The translations under genes and the position numbers were made by a program. Below are positions 31,274 to 40,818 of a stretch of 62,472 bases of DNA, piece after piece. Source of the DNA: Bryobacteraceae bacterium (GTDB lineage: Bacteria > Acidobacteriota > Terriglobia > Bryobacterales > Bryobacteraceae); assembly GCA_028275505.1 (NCBI GenBank), contig JAPWUP010000003.1, forward strand, positions 1-62,472, read 5' to 3'. The stretch's first letter is position 1. Each line of letters begins with the position of its first letter. The notes beneath the pieces are model-generated. The model was not told where the DNA came from, ran no database searches, and was given only the letters and a program-made list of their open reading frames with translations.

Positions 31274-32533
31274 TCAATCGCCCGTGGTCTTGGTGGCGTG
31301 CTCGAACAGGAAAGCCAGTGTTTTCTCGGTACGGATGTGGTGGGCGATGCGGCGCAGCGCGTCCTGCTTTTCCAGCCGCATGCGCACGGCGGCAACCGGT
31401 TGGCGCTCCTGCCGGGCGATGCGCTGGACCTCGCGGTCCACCTCGTCTTGGGTGGCGTAAATGCCCTCGCGGTCCGCAATTTTCTCCAGGATCAACGAGG
31501 CCTTCACGTCGCGAATGGCGCGTTCGCGCCGTGCCGCCTTCCAGGCCTCCCAATCCACCTTGTCGGGATCCAGGCCCTGGGCCTCCAGCTGGTCCATGGC
31601 GCGCAAAACCTGCGACTCCAGATGACGCTCGACGTAGGCCTCGGGCACAGGGAAGTCGTGCATGTCCACCAGCTTTTCCACGAGCTTGTTCTGCGCCTCC
31701 TCGCGCGCCGCCGCCTGCCGTTCCATCAGCAAAGCTCGCCGGATGGCCTCGCGCAACTCCTCCAGGTTCAGATAATCGCCAACGTCCTGCGCGAACTCGT
31801 CGTTGAGCTCGGGCAGTTCCTTGCGCCGCACAGCCTTGAGGCGGGCGCGGAAGCGGACCGTCTTCCCGGCCAGCCGCGGCTGCCCGTAATCCTCCGGGTA
31901 GCGGACCTCGAATTCCTTCTCCTCGCCCGGCGACATCCCGCGCAGGTTATCCGAGAAGGCAGGCAAGGTGTCCTCGCCGCCGATTTCCAGCGTGAGTTCC
32001 TCCTGTTTGATGGGGGGATCCGCGCCGGCCAGGCTCTCGATGGCGAGAACGGCAAAGTCGCCGTCTTCGAGGGGCCGAGGCTCCACCGTCACCAGTTCAG
32101 CCTTCTGCTGCCGCAGCTCTTCCAGGCGCCGCGCCACATCCTCGTCGGTGACCTCCGGCTCCTGATAGGGAACGGCGATGCCCTTGTATTCGAGCAGCTC
32201 GAACTGCGGCTGCACCTCGAACTCGGCCGTGAAGCGCAGCGGGTCGCCGGGCGCGAAATGCACTTCGCGGATCTCGGGCGTCCCGACGATGACCAGACCC
32301 TCCTCCTCCGCGCGCCGGAACAGATACTTGGGAACCAGCTCGTTCAGGACCTCGCGGCGGATTTCCTCCGCATACAGACGCAGGATGAGGCTGGCGGGCG
32401 CCTTGCCCGGGCGAAAGCCACGCAGATGCACCTTCTGCTGGATCTTGGCCACCGCGCGGTCACTGGCCTCGGTGACTTCCGCCGCGGGAACCGTGATCTC
32501 CAGGGTCTTGCGAATCTGCGAAGGATCAGCCAA
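31274..32533 (-). CDS. tig: trigger factor
   Basis: A 419-residue ribosome-associated chaperone. The N-terminal ribosome-binding domain contains 'VHLRGFRPGKAPASL', matching the GFRxGKxP signature. The middle FKBP-like PPIase domain spans about 150-240 ('DGDFAVLAIESLAG', 'GEEKEFEVRYPEDYG'). The C-terminal helical arms follow. The start is TTG 32533, supported by GAGGTG 5 bases upstream. No clpP gene is in the window, unlike the common tig-clpP order. It is on the same strand as ahcY and metK, 25 bases after ahcY. Confidence 0.95.
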   Translation of the reverse strand: MADPSQIRKTLEITVPAAEVTEASDRAVAKIQQKVHLRGFRPGKAPASLILRLYAEEIRREVLNELVPKYLFRRAEEEGLVIVGTPEIREVHFAPGDPLRFTAEFEVQPQFELLEYKGIAVPYQEPEVTDEDVARRLEELRQQKAELVTVEPRPLEDGDFAVLAIESLAGADPPIKQEELTLEIGGEDTLPAFSDNLRGMSPGEEKEFEVRYPEDYGQPRLAGKTVRFRARLKAVRRKELPELNDEFAQDVGDYLNLEELREAIRRALLMERQAAAREEAQNKLVEKLVDMHDFPVPEAYVERHLESQVLRAMDQLEAQGLDPDKVDWEAWKAARRERAIRDVKASLILEKIADREGIYATQDEVDREVQRIARQERQPVAAVRMRLEKQDALRRIAHHIRTEKTLAFLFEHATKTTGD

Positions 32534-32557
32534 GCCTGCACCTCGCCGCCAGTGGTG

Positions 32558-33871
<1,314 letters not shown>

Positions 33872-35041
33872 CTAACCGACGCTGGCCGCGCGCAGGCCCG
33901 CCGCCTCGCGCAACGCCGCCGCCTTGTCGGTGGCTTCCCAGGTGAACGTATCTTCGGTACGGCCAAAGTGACCGAAGGCAGCCGTACGGCGGTAGACCGG
34001 ACGCCGCAGTTTCAGGTGCTCGATCATACCCCGTGGCGTCAGCGGGAACAACTCGCGGATCAGCCCGACGATCCGCTCGTCCGGGATTGCTCCCGTGCCG
34101 AACGTGTTGACGGAAACCGATACCGGCTCCGCTACACCGATGGCGTATGCGAGTTGGACCTCGCAGCGTCGCGCCAGGCCTGCCGCCACCAGGTTCTTGG
34201 CGATGTAGCGCGCCATGTAGCAAGCGGAACGGTCCACTTTGGTCGGGTCCTTCCCGGAGAAACAGCCGCCGCCATGGCGTCCCATGCCGCCGTACGTGTC
34301 CACGATGATCTTGCGTCCGGTGAGTCCGGTATCGCCATGAGGACCACCGATGACGAAGCGCCCGGTGGGGTTGATGTGGTACCTGGTCCGGCTGTCAACC
34401 ATCTCGGGCGGGATCACCGCGTCAATTACGTGACGCTTGACCTGCTCGCGAACCTCCTCGATGGGCACGCGGTCACTGTGCTGCGTGGAGACCACCACGG
34501 CAGTGACGCGCTTGGGTGCGCCGTCCACATACTCTACCGACACTTGGCTCTTGCCATCAGGGCGAAGGAAATCCAGGATACCCGCGCGCCGCACCTCACT
34601 CAGGCGGCGCACCAGCTTGTGCGCCAGCATGATGGGCAGTGGCATGAGCTCGGGCGTCTCGTCGCACGCGTACCCGAACATCAAACCCTGATCGCCCGCG
34701 CCGCCGGTGTCTACGCCCATGGCGATGTCGGGCGACTGCCGCTGCACCATGTTCAGGATGCCGCAGGTCTGCCAGTCGAAGCCGTAGGAGGGGTCCGTGT
34801 AGCCGATATCGCGAATCGTCTCACGAGCCACCTTGGGAATGTCCAGCGAGGCTGTAGTGGTAATCTCGCCTGCCACCACGCAGATCCCCGTGGTGACGAG
34901 CACCTCGCACGCCACTCGTCCGTTGGGATCCTGTTCCATCACCGCATCCAGGACGGCGTCCGAGATCTGATCCGCCATCTTGTCCGGGTGCCCTTCGGTC
35001 ACCGACTCTGACGTGAAAATAAAGCTACGCCCTTCTGACAC
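33872..35041 (-). CDS. metK: S-adenosylmethionine synthetase
   Basis: A 389-residue enzyme making SAM from methionine and ATP. It starts '[20 protein letters not shown]' and contains '[12 protein letters not shown]', '[17 protein letters not shown]' and the '[16 protein letters not shown]' loop. The start is GTG 35041; GGAGG lies 7 bases upstream. It leads a minus-strand unit metK-ahcY-tig and has a good promoter at 35127-35156 with a structured leader. Confidence 0.97.
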   Translation of the reverse strand: MSEGRSFIFTSESVTEGHPDKMADQISDAVLDAVMEQDPNGRVACEVLVTTGICVVAGEITTTASLDIPKVARETIRDIGYTDPSYGFDWQTCGILNMVQRQSPDIAMGVDTGGAGDQGLMFGYACDETPELMPLPIMLAHKLVRRLSEVRRAGILDFLRPDGKSQVSVEYVDGAPKRVTAVVVSTQHSDRVPIEEVREQVKRHVIDAVIPPEMVDSRTRYHINPTGRFVIGGPHGDTGLTGRKIIVDTYGGMGRHGGGCFSGKDPTKVDRSACYMARYIAKNLVAAGLARRCEVQLAYAIGVAEPVSVSVNTFGTGAIPDERIVGLIRELFPLTPRGMIEHLKLRRPVYRRTAAFGHFGRTEDTFTWEATDKAAALREAAGLRAASVG

Positions 35042-35126
35042 GCATGAACCTCCGTTACGGCTTCTCGCTCCGTCCGACCGCCTCGGGAGCGGCCGGCGTA
35101 TGAACCCTCATCGGGCAGCATTTCAA
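35042..35126 (-). promoter_or_regulatory. structured 5' leader of metK
   Basis: The predicted leader of about 80 nt contains an 8-bp stem (CCGGCCGC paired with GCGGTCGG, one G-U, 7-base loop) and a following small stem (ACGG with CCGT) that ends just before the GGAGG ribosome binding site. It does not match the SAM-I or SAH riboswitch consensus that I can recall. A regulatory role is inference from its position at the head of the methyl-cycle genes. Confidence 0.35.
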
Positions 35127-35156
35127 AGTGTATCGGAGCCGACCCCCTCGGGTCAA
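35127..35156 (-). promoter_or_regulatory. promoter for the metK-ahcY-tig unit
   Basis: On the minus strand TTGACC (35156-35151), an 18-base spacer and TACACT (35132-35127). Confidence 0.6.
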
Positions 35157-35201
35157 TTCCGTGCCTGGCGGCGAAACGCTGCACCCGCGCGCCGACCGTG
35201 C

Positions 35202-35207
35202 TATACT
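35202..35207 (+). promoter_or_regulatory. -10 box for the FKBP-type isomerase gene
   Basis: TATACT lies 51 bases before the ATG. A weak -35 only. Confidence 0.4.
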
Positions 35208-35258
35208 TCGAGAAGCCCCGCCTTGGATCCGACCTCCAATCCTGGGCATCAGACGAAC

Positions 35259-35702
35259 ATGGCTCAAGCAAAACTAGGCGACACTGTCAGAGTTAATTAC
35301 ACCGGGAGACTGGACGACGGCACGGTGTTCGATTCCTCGCTGCGCAGCGGGCCGCTGGAGTTCACCATCGGCGACGGCCAGCTCATTCCCGGCTTCGAAA
35401 ACGCTGTCATCGGCATGTCCCCCGGCGAGACCAAGACCCAGAGGGTGCCGGCGGAAGAGGCCTACGGACCGCACGCCGACTTCCTGGTCATTGAGGTGGA
35501 TCGCCGCCGCGTGCCTCCGGAGCTGGATCCCAAAGTGGGTGACCGGCTCCAGCTTCAGCACCCCGACGGACGCGTCACCCCCGTGCTGGTCACCGCAGTT
35601 ACCGAAACCACGATTACCCTCGACGCCAACCACCCCCTCGCAGGAAAGGATCTGACGTTCGACATCGAGTTGCTGGAGATCGTCGAAGAAGGCGAAGCCT
35701 GA
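35259..35702 (+). CDS. FKBP-type peptidyl-prolyl isomerase, SlyD/SlpA-like
   Basis: A 147-residue cytoplasmic isomerase. 'VRVNYTGRLDDGTVFDSS' opens the FKBP domain. 'LIPGFENAVIGMSPGE' contains the catalytic region, and an inserted IF (chaperone) domain spans about 70-125. It ends at 'LTFDIELLEIVEE' and lacks the His/Cys-rich metal tail of E. coli SlyD. ATG 35259 is the start; the frame is open upstream but that part overlaps the metK leader. It is divergent from metK. Confidence 0.93.
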   Translation: MAQAKLGDTVRVNYTGRLDDGTVFDSSLRSGPLEFTIGDGQLIPGFENAVIGMSPGETKTQRVPAEEAYGPHADFLVIEVDRRRVPPELDPKVGDRLQLQHPDGRVTPVLVTAVTETTITLDANHPLAGKDLTFDIELLEIVEEGEA

Positions 35703-35761
35703 TCAGCTCAGTATCTTCCGCGTGGACATAGCGGCCATTACGAGTGTGCCCGCGGGCGGAC

Positions 35762-37045
35762 TCACTTGCGCGGACGCGCACCGCTGCCGATCGTGCCATC
35801 CCAGCGCGGATCGGTTTGCGGCCCGTAGTCCCGCGGCAGGCGGTTCCAGTCCGTGCGCGTGATGCCGTTCAGATCCCAGACCACGCGCCCGTCGCGAATC
35901 GTCAGTTCGGCCTCCAGCTTCCGGTCGCCGCGCAGGCGCGCGCCATAGACATCCACGAAGCCGAAGCTGCCGTAGCGCAGGTTGAGGACCGTCACATCGG
36001 CCGGGGCGCCCGGCGTCAGGTGCCCCAGTTCTTCTCGGTGGATCACCTGCGCCGGTCGCCAGGTGGAGCGGAGGATCACCTCCTCCAGCTCCATCCCCAT
36101 GTTGAGCATTTTCGACATGACGTTGAGCATGTCCTTCATGCCGGCGTTCATGCTGCCCACGTGGAGGTCGGTCGAGATCGTGTCGGGGTGGAATCCTTGC
36201 CGCATGGCCGGGACCGCTTGCCGGAACACGAAGCTGCCGCCGCCGTGGCCCAGATCGAAGATGACGCCGCGTTTGCGCGCGGCAAACAGATAAGGCAGCA
36301 CCTGCCCCTCTTCATCGAGCATGGGCACAGCGGCAAGGTAAGTGTGCGTGTAAATATCGCCGGGACGCAGTTTCTCGAGCACAAGCTGCTGGAAAGGCCG
36401 CTCGGGCAAGAAGCTGCCGAAGTCCACCATCACGGGCAGACCAGCCAGCCGTCCGGCCTCGATCGCGCGATCCACCGCAGTCCAGTCCGGCGCGGCATAG
36501 TGTGCGGTCTTGATGCCGACGACGAGGTCTTTGTATCGCCGGGCGGTCTCTGCCGTAGCCTTGGGGTCCATATCCGAGGTATCCTGCTCGATCTTGCCGC
36601 CGCCCATGCCGCGTCCCACGATGTTGAGCATCGCGAGCACACGCGTGCGGGCCCGGTCAATCACGCGGTCCTTGAAATCGGGGAAGTTGCGCCAGCCTGA
36701 GCTGCCCGCATCCACCACCGTCGTGACGCCGCTGCGGAACGTGTGGCCGTCGGGGTAGACGCTCAGGTCGCCCGAATAGGCGTTGCGCATTCCGGTGCCG
36801 GCGTAAACGTGGACGTGGATGTCCACCAGGCCGGGCGTCACGTAGAAGCCGGTTACGTCCACCGTTTTCACCGCGCGAGTAGCCGGGATATCGCGTTCCA
36901 CGGCGGCGACGCGACCGTCCTTGATGGCCACGTCGCGCCGCTCGTTGATGCGGTTCTTCGGGTCAATGACGTGACCGCCTTTCAGCAACAGATCGAAGTC
37001 AGGCTGAGGGGCAGCCGCGAGGGCGAGCAAGGCAAAGAGCACCAT
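35762..37045 (-). CDS. exported amidohydrolase/deacetylase family metallohydrolase
   Basis: A 427-residue member of the amidohydrolase superfamily. It has a short signal peptide (to about 'LAAAPQ'), then 'LLLKGGHVIDPKN', the metal-binding 'VDIHVHVYAG' (HxH), 'VDAGSSGW', 'DLGHGGGSF' and a C-terminal 'GAPADVTVLNLRYG' beta sandwich. Relatives annotated as dihydroorotase-like or deacetylases act on N-acyl amino acids or related amides; the substrate here is unknown. Start ATG 37045 is preferred over TTG 37081, because a promoter (TTGGCA-17-TACAAT) sits 7 bases upstream and would make TTG 37081 untranscribed. It is divergent from the ThDP enzyme gene. Confidence 0.85.
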   Translation of the reverse strand: MVLFALLALAAAPQPDFDLLLKGGHVIDPKNRINERRDVAIKDGRVAAVERDIPATRAVKTVDVTGFYVTPGLVDIHVHVYAGTGMRNAYSGDLSVYPDGHTFRSGVTTVVDAGSSGWRNFPDFKDRVIDRARTRVLAMLNIVGRGMGGGKIEQDTSDMDPKATAETARRYKDLVVGIKTAHYAAPDWTAVDRAIEAGRLAGLPVMVDFGSFLPERPFQQLVLEKLRPGDIYTHTYLAAVPMLDEEGQVLPYLFAARKRGVIFDLGHGGGSFVFRQAVPAMRQGFHPDTISTDLHVGSMNAGMKDMLNVMSKMLNMGMELEEVILRSTWRPAQVIHREELGHLTPGAPADVTVLNLRYGSFGFVDVYGARLRGDRKLEAELTIRDGRVVWDLNGITRTDWNRLPRDYGPQTDPRWDGTIGSGARPRK

Positions 37046-37052
37046 AAACGCG

Positions 37053-37081
37053 ATTGTAGTAGGATGAGTGCGCCATGCCAA
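37053..37081 (-). promoter_or_regulatory. promoter giving a leaderless amidohydrolase mRNA
   Basis: On the minus strand TTGGCA (37081-37076), a 17-base spacer and TACAAT (37058-37053) end 7 bases before ATG 37045. Transcription would therefore begin at or next to the start codon. The -35 hexamer overlaps the start of the divergent ThDP gene. Confidence 0.65.
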
Positions 37082-38778
37082 GCGGCGCCGAAGTGTTCGT
37101 GCGGGCCATGCAGGAGCTCGGCCTGCGCGAAATCTTCACCCTGGTGGGAGATCACCTCAACGCGGTCCTGCTCGAGGCCGCGCGCTGTGGCATCCGCATC
37201 GTGGACATGCGGCACGAATCCGCCGTGATGCACGCGGCAGACGTGTGGGCCAGGATCCATCGCAAGCCGGCTCTGGGCATGGTGACGGGCGGTCCGGGAC
37301 ACACGAACGCCATCACCGGCATCGCGACGGCTTTCCAGGCGGCAAGCCCGCTTCTGGCTGTCAGCGGAGCGCGCGCGTGGCGCCTCGCCGACCGGCAGGC
37401 TTTCCAGGAACTGGACCAGCTCGGCCTCGTCCGGCCCATCGTGAAGTGGGCTGCACAGCCGCCGCGCGCCGCCGACCTCGGCTTTTACCTCGGACGCGCG
37501 TACGCGGAGGCGGTCGCGGGGCGCATGGGACCGGCGCATCTCACCATCCCGGTGGATTTGTTCGAAGCCCAGACGGACGAGTTCACGCCGACCCCTGCAG
37601 CGCTGGCGCCGCCGCGACCTGCTCCCTCCGGCGCGGACGTTGCGCGCGCCCTGTCCCTGCTCGAAAAAGCGGAACGGCCCGTGGTGATCGCGGGTAGCGG
37701 TGTTTGGTGGTCCCAGGCCGAAGATGAACTCGTCGAGTTCGTGGAAAAGACCCAGTTGCCCGTGTGGACGATCACGCTGGCGCGAGGTACCATCCCGGAC
37801 GACCACCCGCTGGCCATGGGCTATGCCGATCCCGCGCTGAACCGGGCGGCGCTGGCTGCCTTCCGCGAGGCCGACGTGGTCCTGGTGCTGGGCAAGCGGC
37901 TCGATTACCGCGTGGCGTTTGGCGGCCCGCGGCTGTTCGCGCCCTCGGCGCGATTCATCCAGGTGGACATCCACGCTCCCGAACTCGGCATGAATCGCCG
38001 CCTGGAAATCGGCCTGTGCGCGGACGTTCGCGCCACGCTGCGCGCTTTTCTGGATCATTTGGGTGCGAAGCGCTGGGCGGCGCGGCCCTGGCTTGAACGG
38101 GTGCGCCAGTTGCAGCGGCAATGGCGGCAGCACCTTCAGAATCTGGCCGCGCAGGACGAGCCGCCAATGCATCCGCTGGCGGTCTTCGCTGAGCTGGAGC
38201 GAACCTTGCCGCCCGAAACGCTTTACTCGTGGGACGGCGGAGACTTCTGTCACTGGGGTAGAGCGTATTTGCCGGCCCGCCGCCGCGGCGGATGGATCCG
38301 ACTGGGCCCCTTGGGGACCATCGGCGCCGCGTTGCCGAACGCCGTGGCGCTGAAGCTGGTGCATCCGGACGAGCCGGTCGTGTTGATCATCGGCGATGGC
38401 GCCTTGGGGTTCTATCTGGCGGAGCTGGATACGCTGGTGCGACACGAGCTGCCCGTCGTAATCATCGTGGGCAACGACGCGGGCTGGGGCATCGAGCGCG
38501 AGTTACAGCGCGCCGCCGGGGGCAGCGACCGCACTGTAGCCTGCGAGCTGCGCCCGACGCGCTACGATCTCGTGATGCAGGCCTGCGGCGGCGCGGGCGA
38601 GCACGTGGAGACGGTCGCGGAACTGCGCGCCGCCCTGCAACGGGCCCTGAAAGCTTCCGTCCCGTACCTGATTGACGTTCGCGTCCGCGGCGCCCGCTCG
38701 CCCTTCACGGAATGGCAGATCGCAGGCAAGACGGAGGCGCGAGGCGGAGCTGGGCCTGATCAAACGGAGGAGTTATGA
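37075..38778 (+). CDS. thiamine-diphosphate enzyme of the acetolactate synthase/2-hydroxyacyl-CoA lyase group
   Basis: A 567-residue protein with the three-domain ThDP decarboxylase architecture. The activating glutamate is in 'DMRHESAVMHAAD'. The N-terminal Pyr domain continues with 'GMVTGGPGHTNAITGIATAF'. The central domain carries 'VVIAGSGVWWSQAEDELVEF'. The PP domain has the cofactor motif 'IIGDGALGFYLAELDT' and 'IIVGNDAGWGIERE'. The 'GNDAGWG' form is seen in ILVBL/HACL2-like enzymes rather than classical IlvB. The next gene overlaps by 4 bases (ATGA), so both are translationally coupled. Reaction and substrate are unknown. An AGGATGAG sequence lies upstream of the ATG. Confidence 0.87.
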   Translation: MPSGAEVFVRAMQELGLREIFTLVGDHLNAVLLEAARCGIRIVDMRHESAVMHAADVWARIHRKPALGMVTGGPGHTNAITGIATAFQAASPLLAVSGARAWRLADRQAFQELDQLGLVRPIVKWAAQPPRAADLGFYLGRAYAEAVAGRMGPAHLTIPVDLFEAQTDEFTPTPAALAPPRPAPSGADVARALSLLEKAERPVVIAGSGVWWSQAEDELVEFVEKTQLPVWTITLARGTIPDDHPLAMGYADPALNRAALAAFREADVVLVLGKRLDYRVAFGGPRLFAPSARFIQVDIHAPELGMNRRLEIGLCADVRATLRAFLDHLGAKRWAARPWLERVRQLQRQWRQHLQNLAAQDEPPMHPLAVFAELERTLPPETLYSWDGGDFCHWGRAYLPARRRGGWIRLGPLGTIGAALPNAVALKLVHPDEPVVLIIGDGALGFYLAELDTLVRHELPVVIIVGNDAGWGIERELQRAAGGSDRTVACELRPTRYDLVMQACGGAGEHVETVAELRAALQRALKASVPYLIDVRVRGARSPFTEWQIAGKTEARGGAGPDQTEEL

Positions 38779-40808
38779 GGCTTTGCGGAATCCTGCTCTC
38801 GATCGCTTGCAACGCGGCCCTGGCGGTGGATTTGTTCCAGGACGATTTCCGTCGCCTGCCGCCGCGCGTGCTCTCGGAACCCATCAAGCAGTTGACCAAC
38901 GCCATCCAGGAATATCACTACCTGCCTCACCGCGGCGTCCCTCTGGATCCCTGGGAGAACGCCATCTGTCACACGGACTCCTGGGCGGGAGGCGATGAAG
39001 ACGGCAAGACTTATATCGAACAGCACGAGATCAACGCCTGGCGCCGCATCATGAATCCCACGCTGGTGACCGGGGATCCCGAGTGGTTCGATTACACGCT
39101 GGAAGTCAAGGTGCGCCCGCTGTCGCTGGCTGAGATGGCGGGGATCGTCTTCCGCTATCAGACCAACCGTCACTATTACCTTTTCGCGCTGACTGGAGGC
39201 GATCGCGCCATCCTGCGCGTGCGGCTCCCGCTGGAGCGAGAGTTCCGCGTGGCCGAGTGGCGCAACCTGGGCGAAGCGCCTTTCCGTTACGACACACTGC
39301 GCTATTACACGCTGAGGGTCGAGAATCAAGGCCCGGACATTCGCGCTTACATTGACGGGAAACTGGTCCTGGAAGCCCGCGACGCCGAGATCACCGCCGG
39401 GCGCATCGGCATCACGGCCAACATTCCGGCGCGCTTCACCGACGTCCGGGTGAGCGTTTCCGAGGCCACGGCGCGCGCCATCCGGGAACGCATCAACCGC
39501 CGGGAGGCGGAGCTGGCGCGGCTGCGCGCCGAGAATCCCCAGCCCAAGTTGTGGAAAAAGTTCGAGACGCCCGGCTTCGGCGCAGGCCGCAATGCGCGCT
39601 TTGGCGATCTGGACGGCGACGGGCGGTTGGACATGCTCATCGCCCAGAACATCCGCAAGGTGCAGGACAACTCTTTCGCCCACATCAGTTGCCTGACGGC
39701 CGTGAACCTGGACGGCAAAGTGCTATGGCAGATCGGGCGACCTGAACCTTACAACGACGTGCTCGCCCACGACAATCCCTTCCAGATCTACGACATTGAC
39801 GGCGATGGCCGGAACGAAGTCATCATGGTCAAGGACTTCAAAATCCAGATCCTGGAAGGCGCTACGGGCCGGCTGAAGAAATGGGCCTGGATGCCTGAAG
39901 CGCCCAAGGACAACAAGGTCCGGCCTTATGAGCTGGAGGTCGGCGATTCGATTTATTTTGCCGATTTCACGGGGCGGGGATCCCGGCGCGAAATACTCAT
40001 CAAGGATCGTTACCTCAATTTCTGGGTTTTCGACAATAACTTGAACTTACTCTGGCAGGGCCGGTCCAACATCGGACATTATCCGTACACTCTCGATGTA
40101 GACGGGGACGGGCGCGAGGAACTGTTCATCGGTTACGCGATGTACAGTCCGGACGGGCGGCTGCTGTGGAGCCACGACAAGCTGCGAGATCACGCCGACG
40201 GCGTCATTGCCGGTAACTTCAGTCCCGACCCGAAAGCTTCGCCGCGCCTCTACTGGTTTGCCAGCGACGAAGGTTTCCTCATGCTGGACCTCAAGGGGCA
40301 GATCCTGCGGCACATCCGCATCGGGCACGCACAGAGTCCCAGCATCGCCAAATACCGCGCCGACGTCCCCGGGCTGCAACTGATGACCATCAATTTCTGG
40401 CGCAATCCTGGAATCGTAACCCTGTTCGATCACGAGGGCAACATTCTGGCGCAGGGCGAGCCGATTCACACTGGCAGTCCCATTCTGCCCGTGAACTGGC
40501 GCGGGGACGGAGTGGAGTTCGCCATGCTCTCGGCCAATCCCAAAGAAGGCGGCATGATAGATGGCCATCTGCGCCGCGTGGTCATGTTCCCGGACGACGG
40601 CCACCCCGATCTGGCCTTCAACGTCCTGGATCTGACTGGTGACCCGCGCGATGAAATCGTGGTCTGGGACAGCCGCCGCGTATGGATCTACACGCAGGAT
40701 CGGCCCTTCTCCGGCAAGCGGATTTACGCGCCCATCCGAAATCCGCATTACAACGAATCCAATTACCGGGCCAATTACTCGCTGCCTGCATGGAAGGACC
40801 TTCCCTGA
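38775..40808 (+). CDS. secreted concanavalin-fold plus beta-propeller protein (PL11-like end)
   Basis: A 677-residue protein with a signal peptide cut near 'ALA'. Residues about 90-235 look like a concanavalin-type sandwich ('YTLEVKVRPLSLAEMAGIVF', 'IRAYIDGKLVLEARDA'). About 265-660 form a propeller with calcium-type loops: 'DLDGDGRLDM', 'DIDGDGRNEV', 'DVDGDGREEL' and 'DLTGDPRDEI'. The end 'NPHYNESNYRANYSLPAW' resembles rhamnogalacturonan lyases of family PL11, but catalytic residues cannot be confirmed. Its ATG overlaps the ThDP gene stop and has GGAGGAG just upstream. It may bind or cleave a plant or microbial polysaccharide. Confidence 0.75.
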   Translation: MRLCGILLSIACNAALAVDLFQDDFRRLPPRVLSEPIKQLTNAIQEYHYLPHRGVPLDPWENAICHTDSWAGGDEDGKTYIEQHEINAWRRIMNPTLVTGDPEWFDYTLEVKVRPLSLAEMAGIVFRYQTNRHYYLFALTGGDRAILRVRLPLEREFRVAEWRNLGEAPFRYDTLRYYTLRVENQGPDIRAYIDGKLVLEARDAEITAGRIGITANIPARFTDVRVSVSEATARAIRERINRREAELARLRAENPQPKLWKKFETPGFGAGRNARFGDLDGDGRLDMLIAQNIRKVQDNSFAHISCLTAVNLDGKVLWQIGRPEPYNDVLAHDNPFQIYDIDGDGRNEVIMVKDFKIQILEGATGRLKKWAWMPEAPKDNKVRPYELEVGDSIYFADFTGRGSRREILIKDRYLNFWVFDNNLNLLWQGRSNIGHYPYTLDVDGDGREELFIGYAMYSPDGRLLWSHDKLRDHADGVIAGNFSPDPKASPRLYWFASDEGFLMLDLKGQILRHIRIGHAQSPSIAKYRADVPGLQLMTINFWRNPGIVTLFDHEGNILAQGEPIHTGSPILPVNWRGDGVEFAMLSANPKEGGMIDGHLRRVVMFPDDGHPDLAFNVLDLTGDPRDEIVVWDSRRVWIYTQDRPFSGKRIYAPIRNPHYNESNYRANYSLPAWKDLP

Positions 40809-40818
40809 GCCGGCGAAC

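Noticed and set aside
35042-35156. Known SAM or SAH riboswitch before metK
   Set aside because: The leader is structured but I could not match the SAM-I, SAM-II or SAH consensus; kept only as an unclassified leader.
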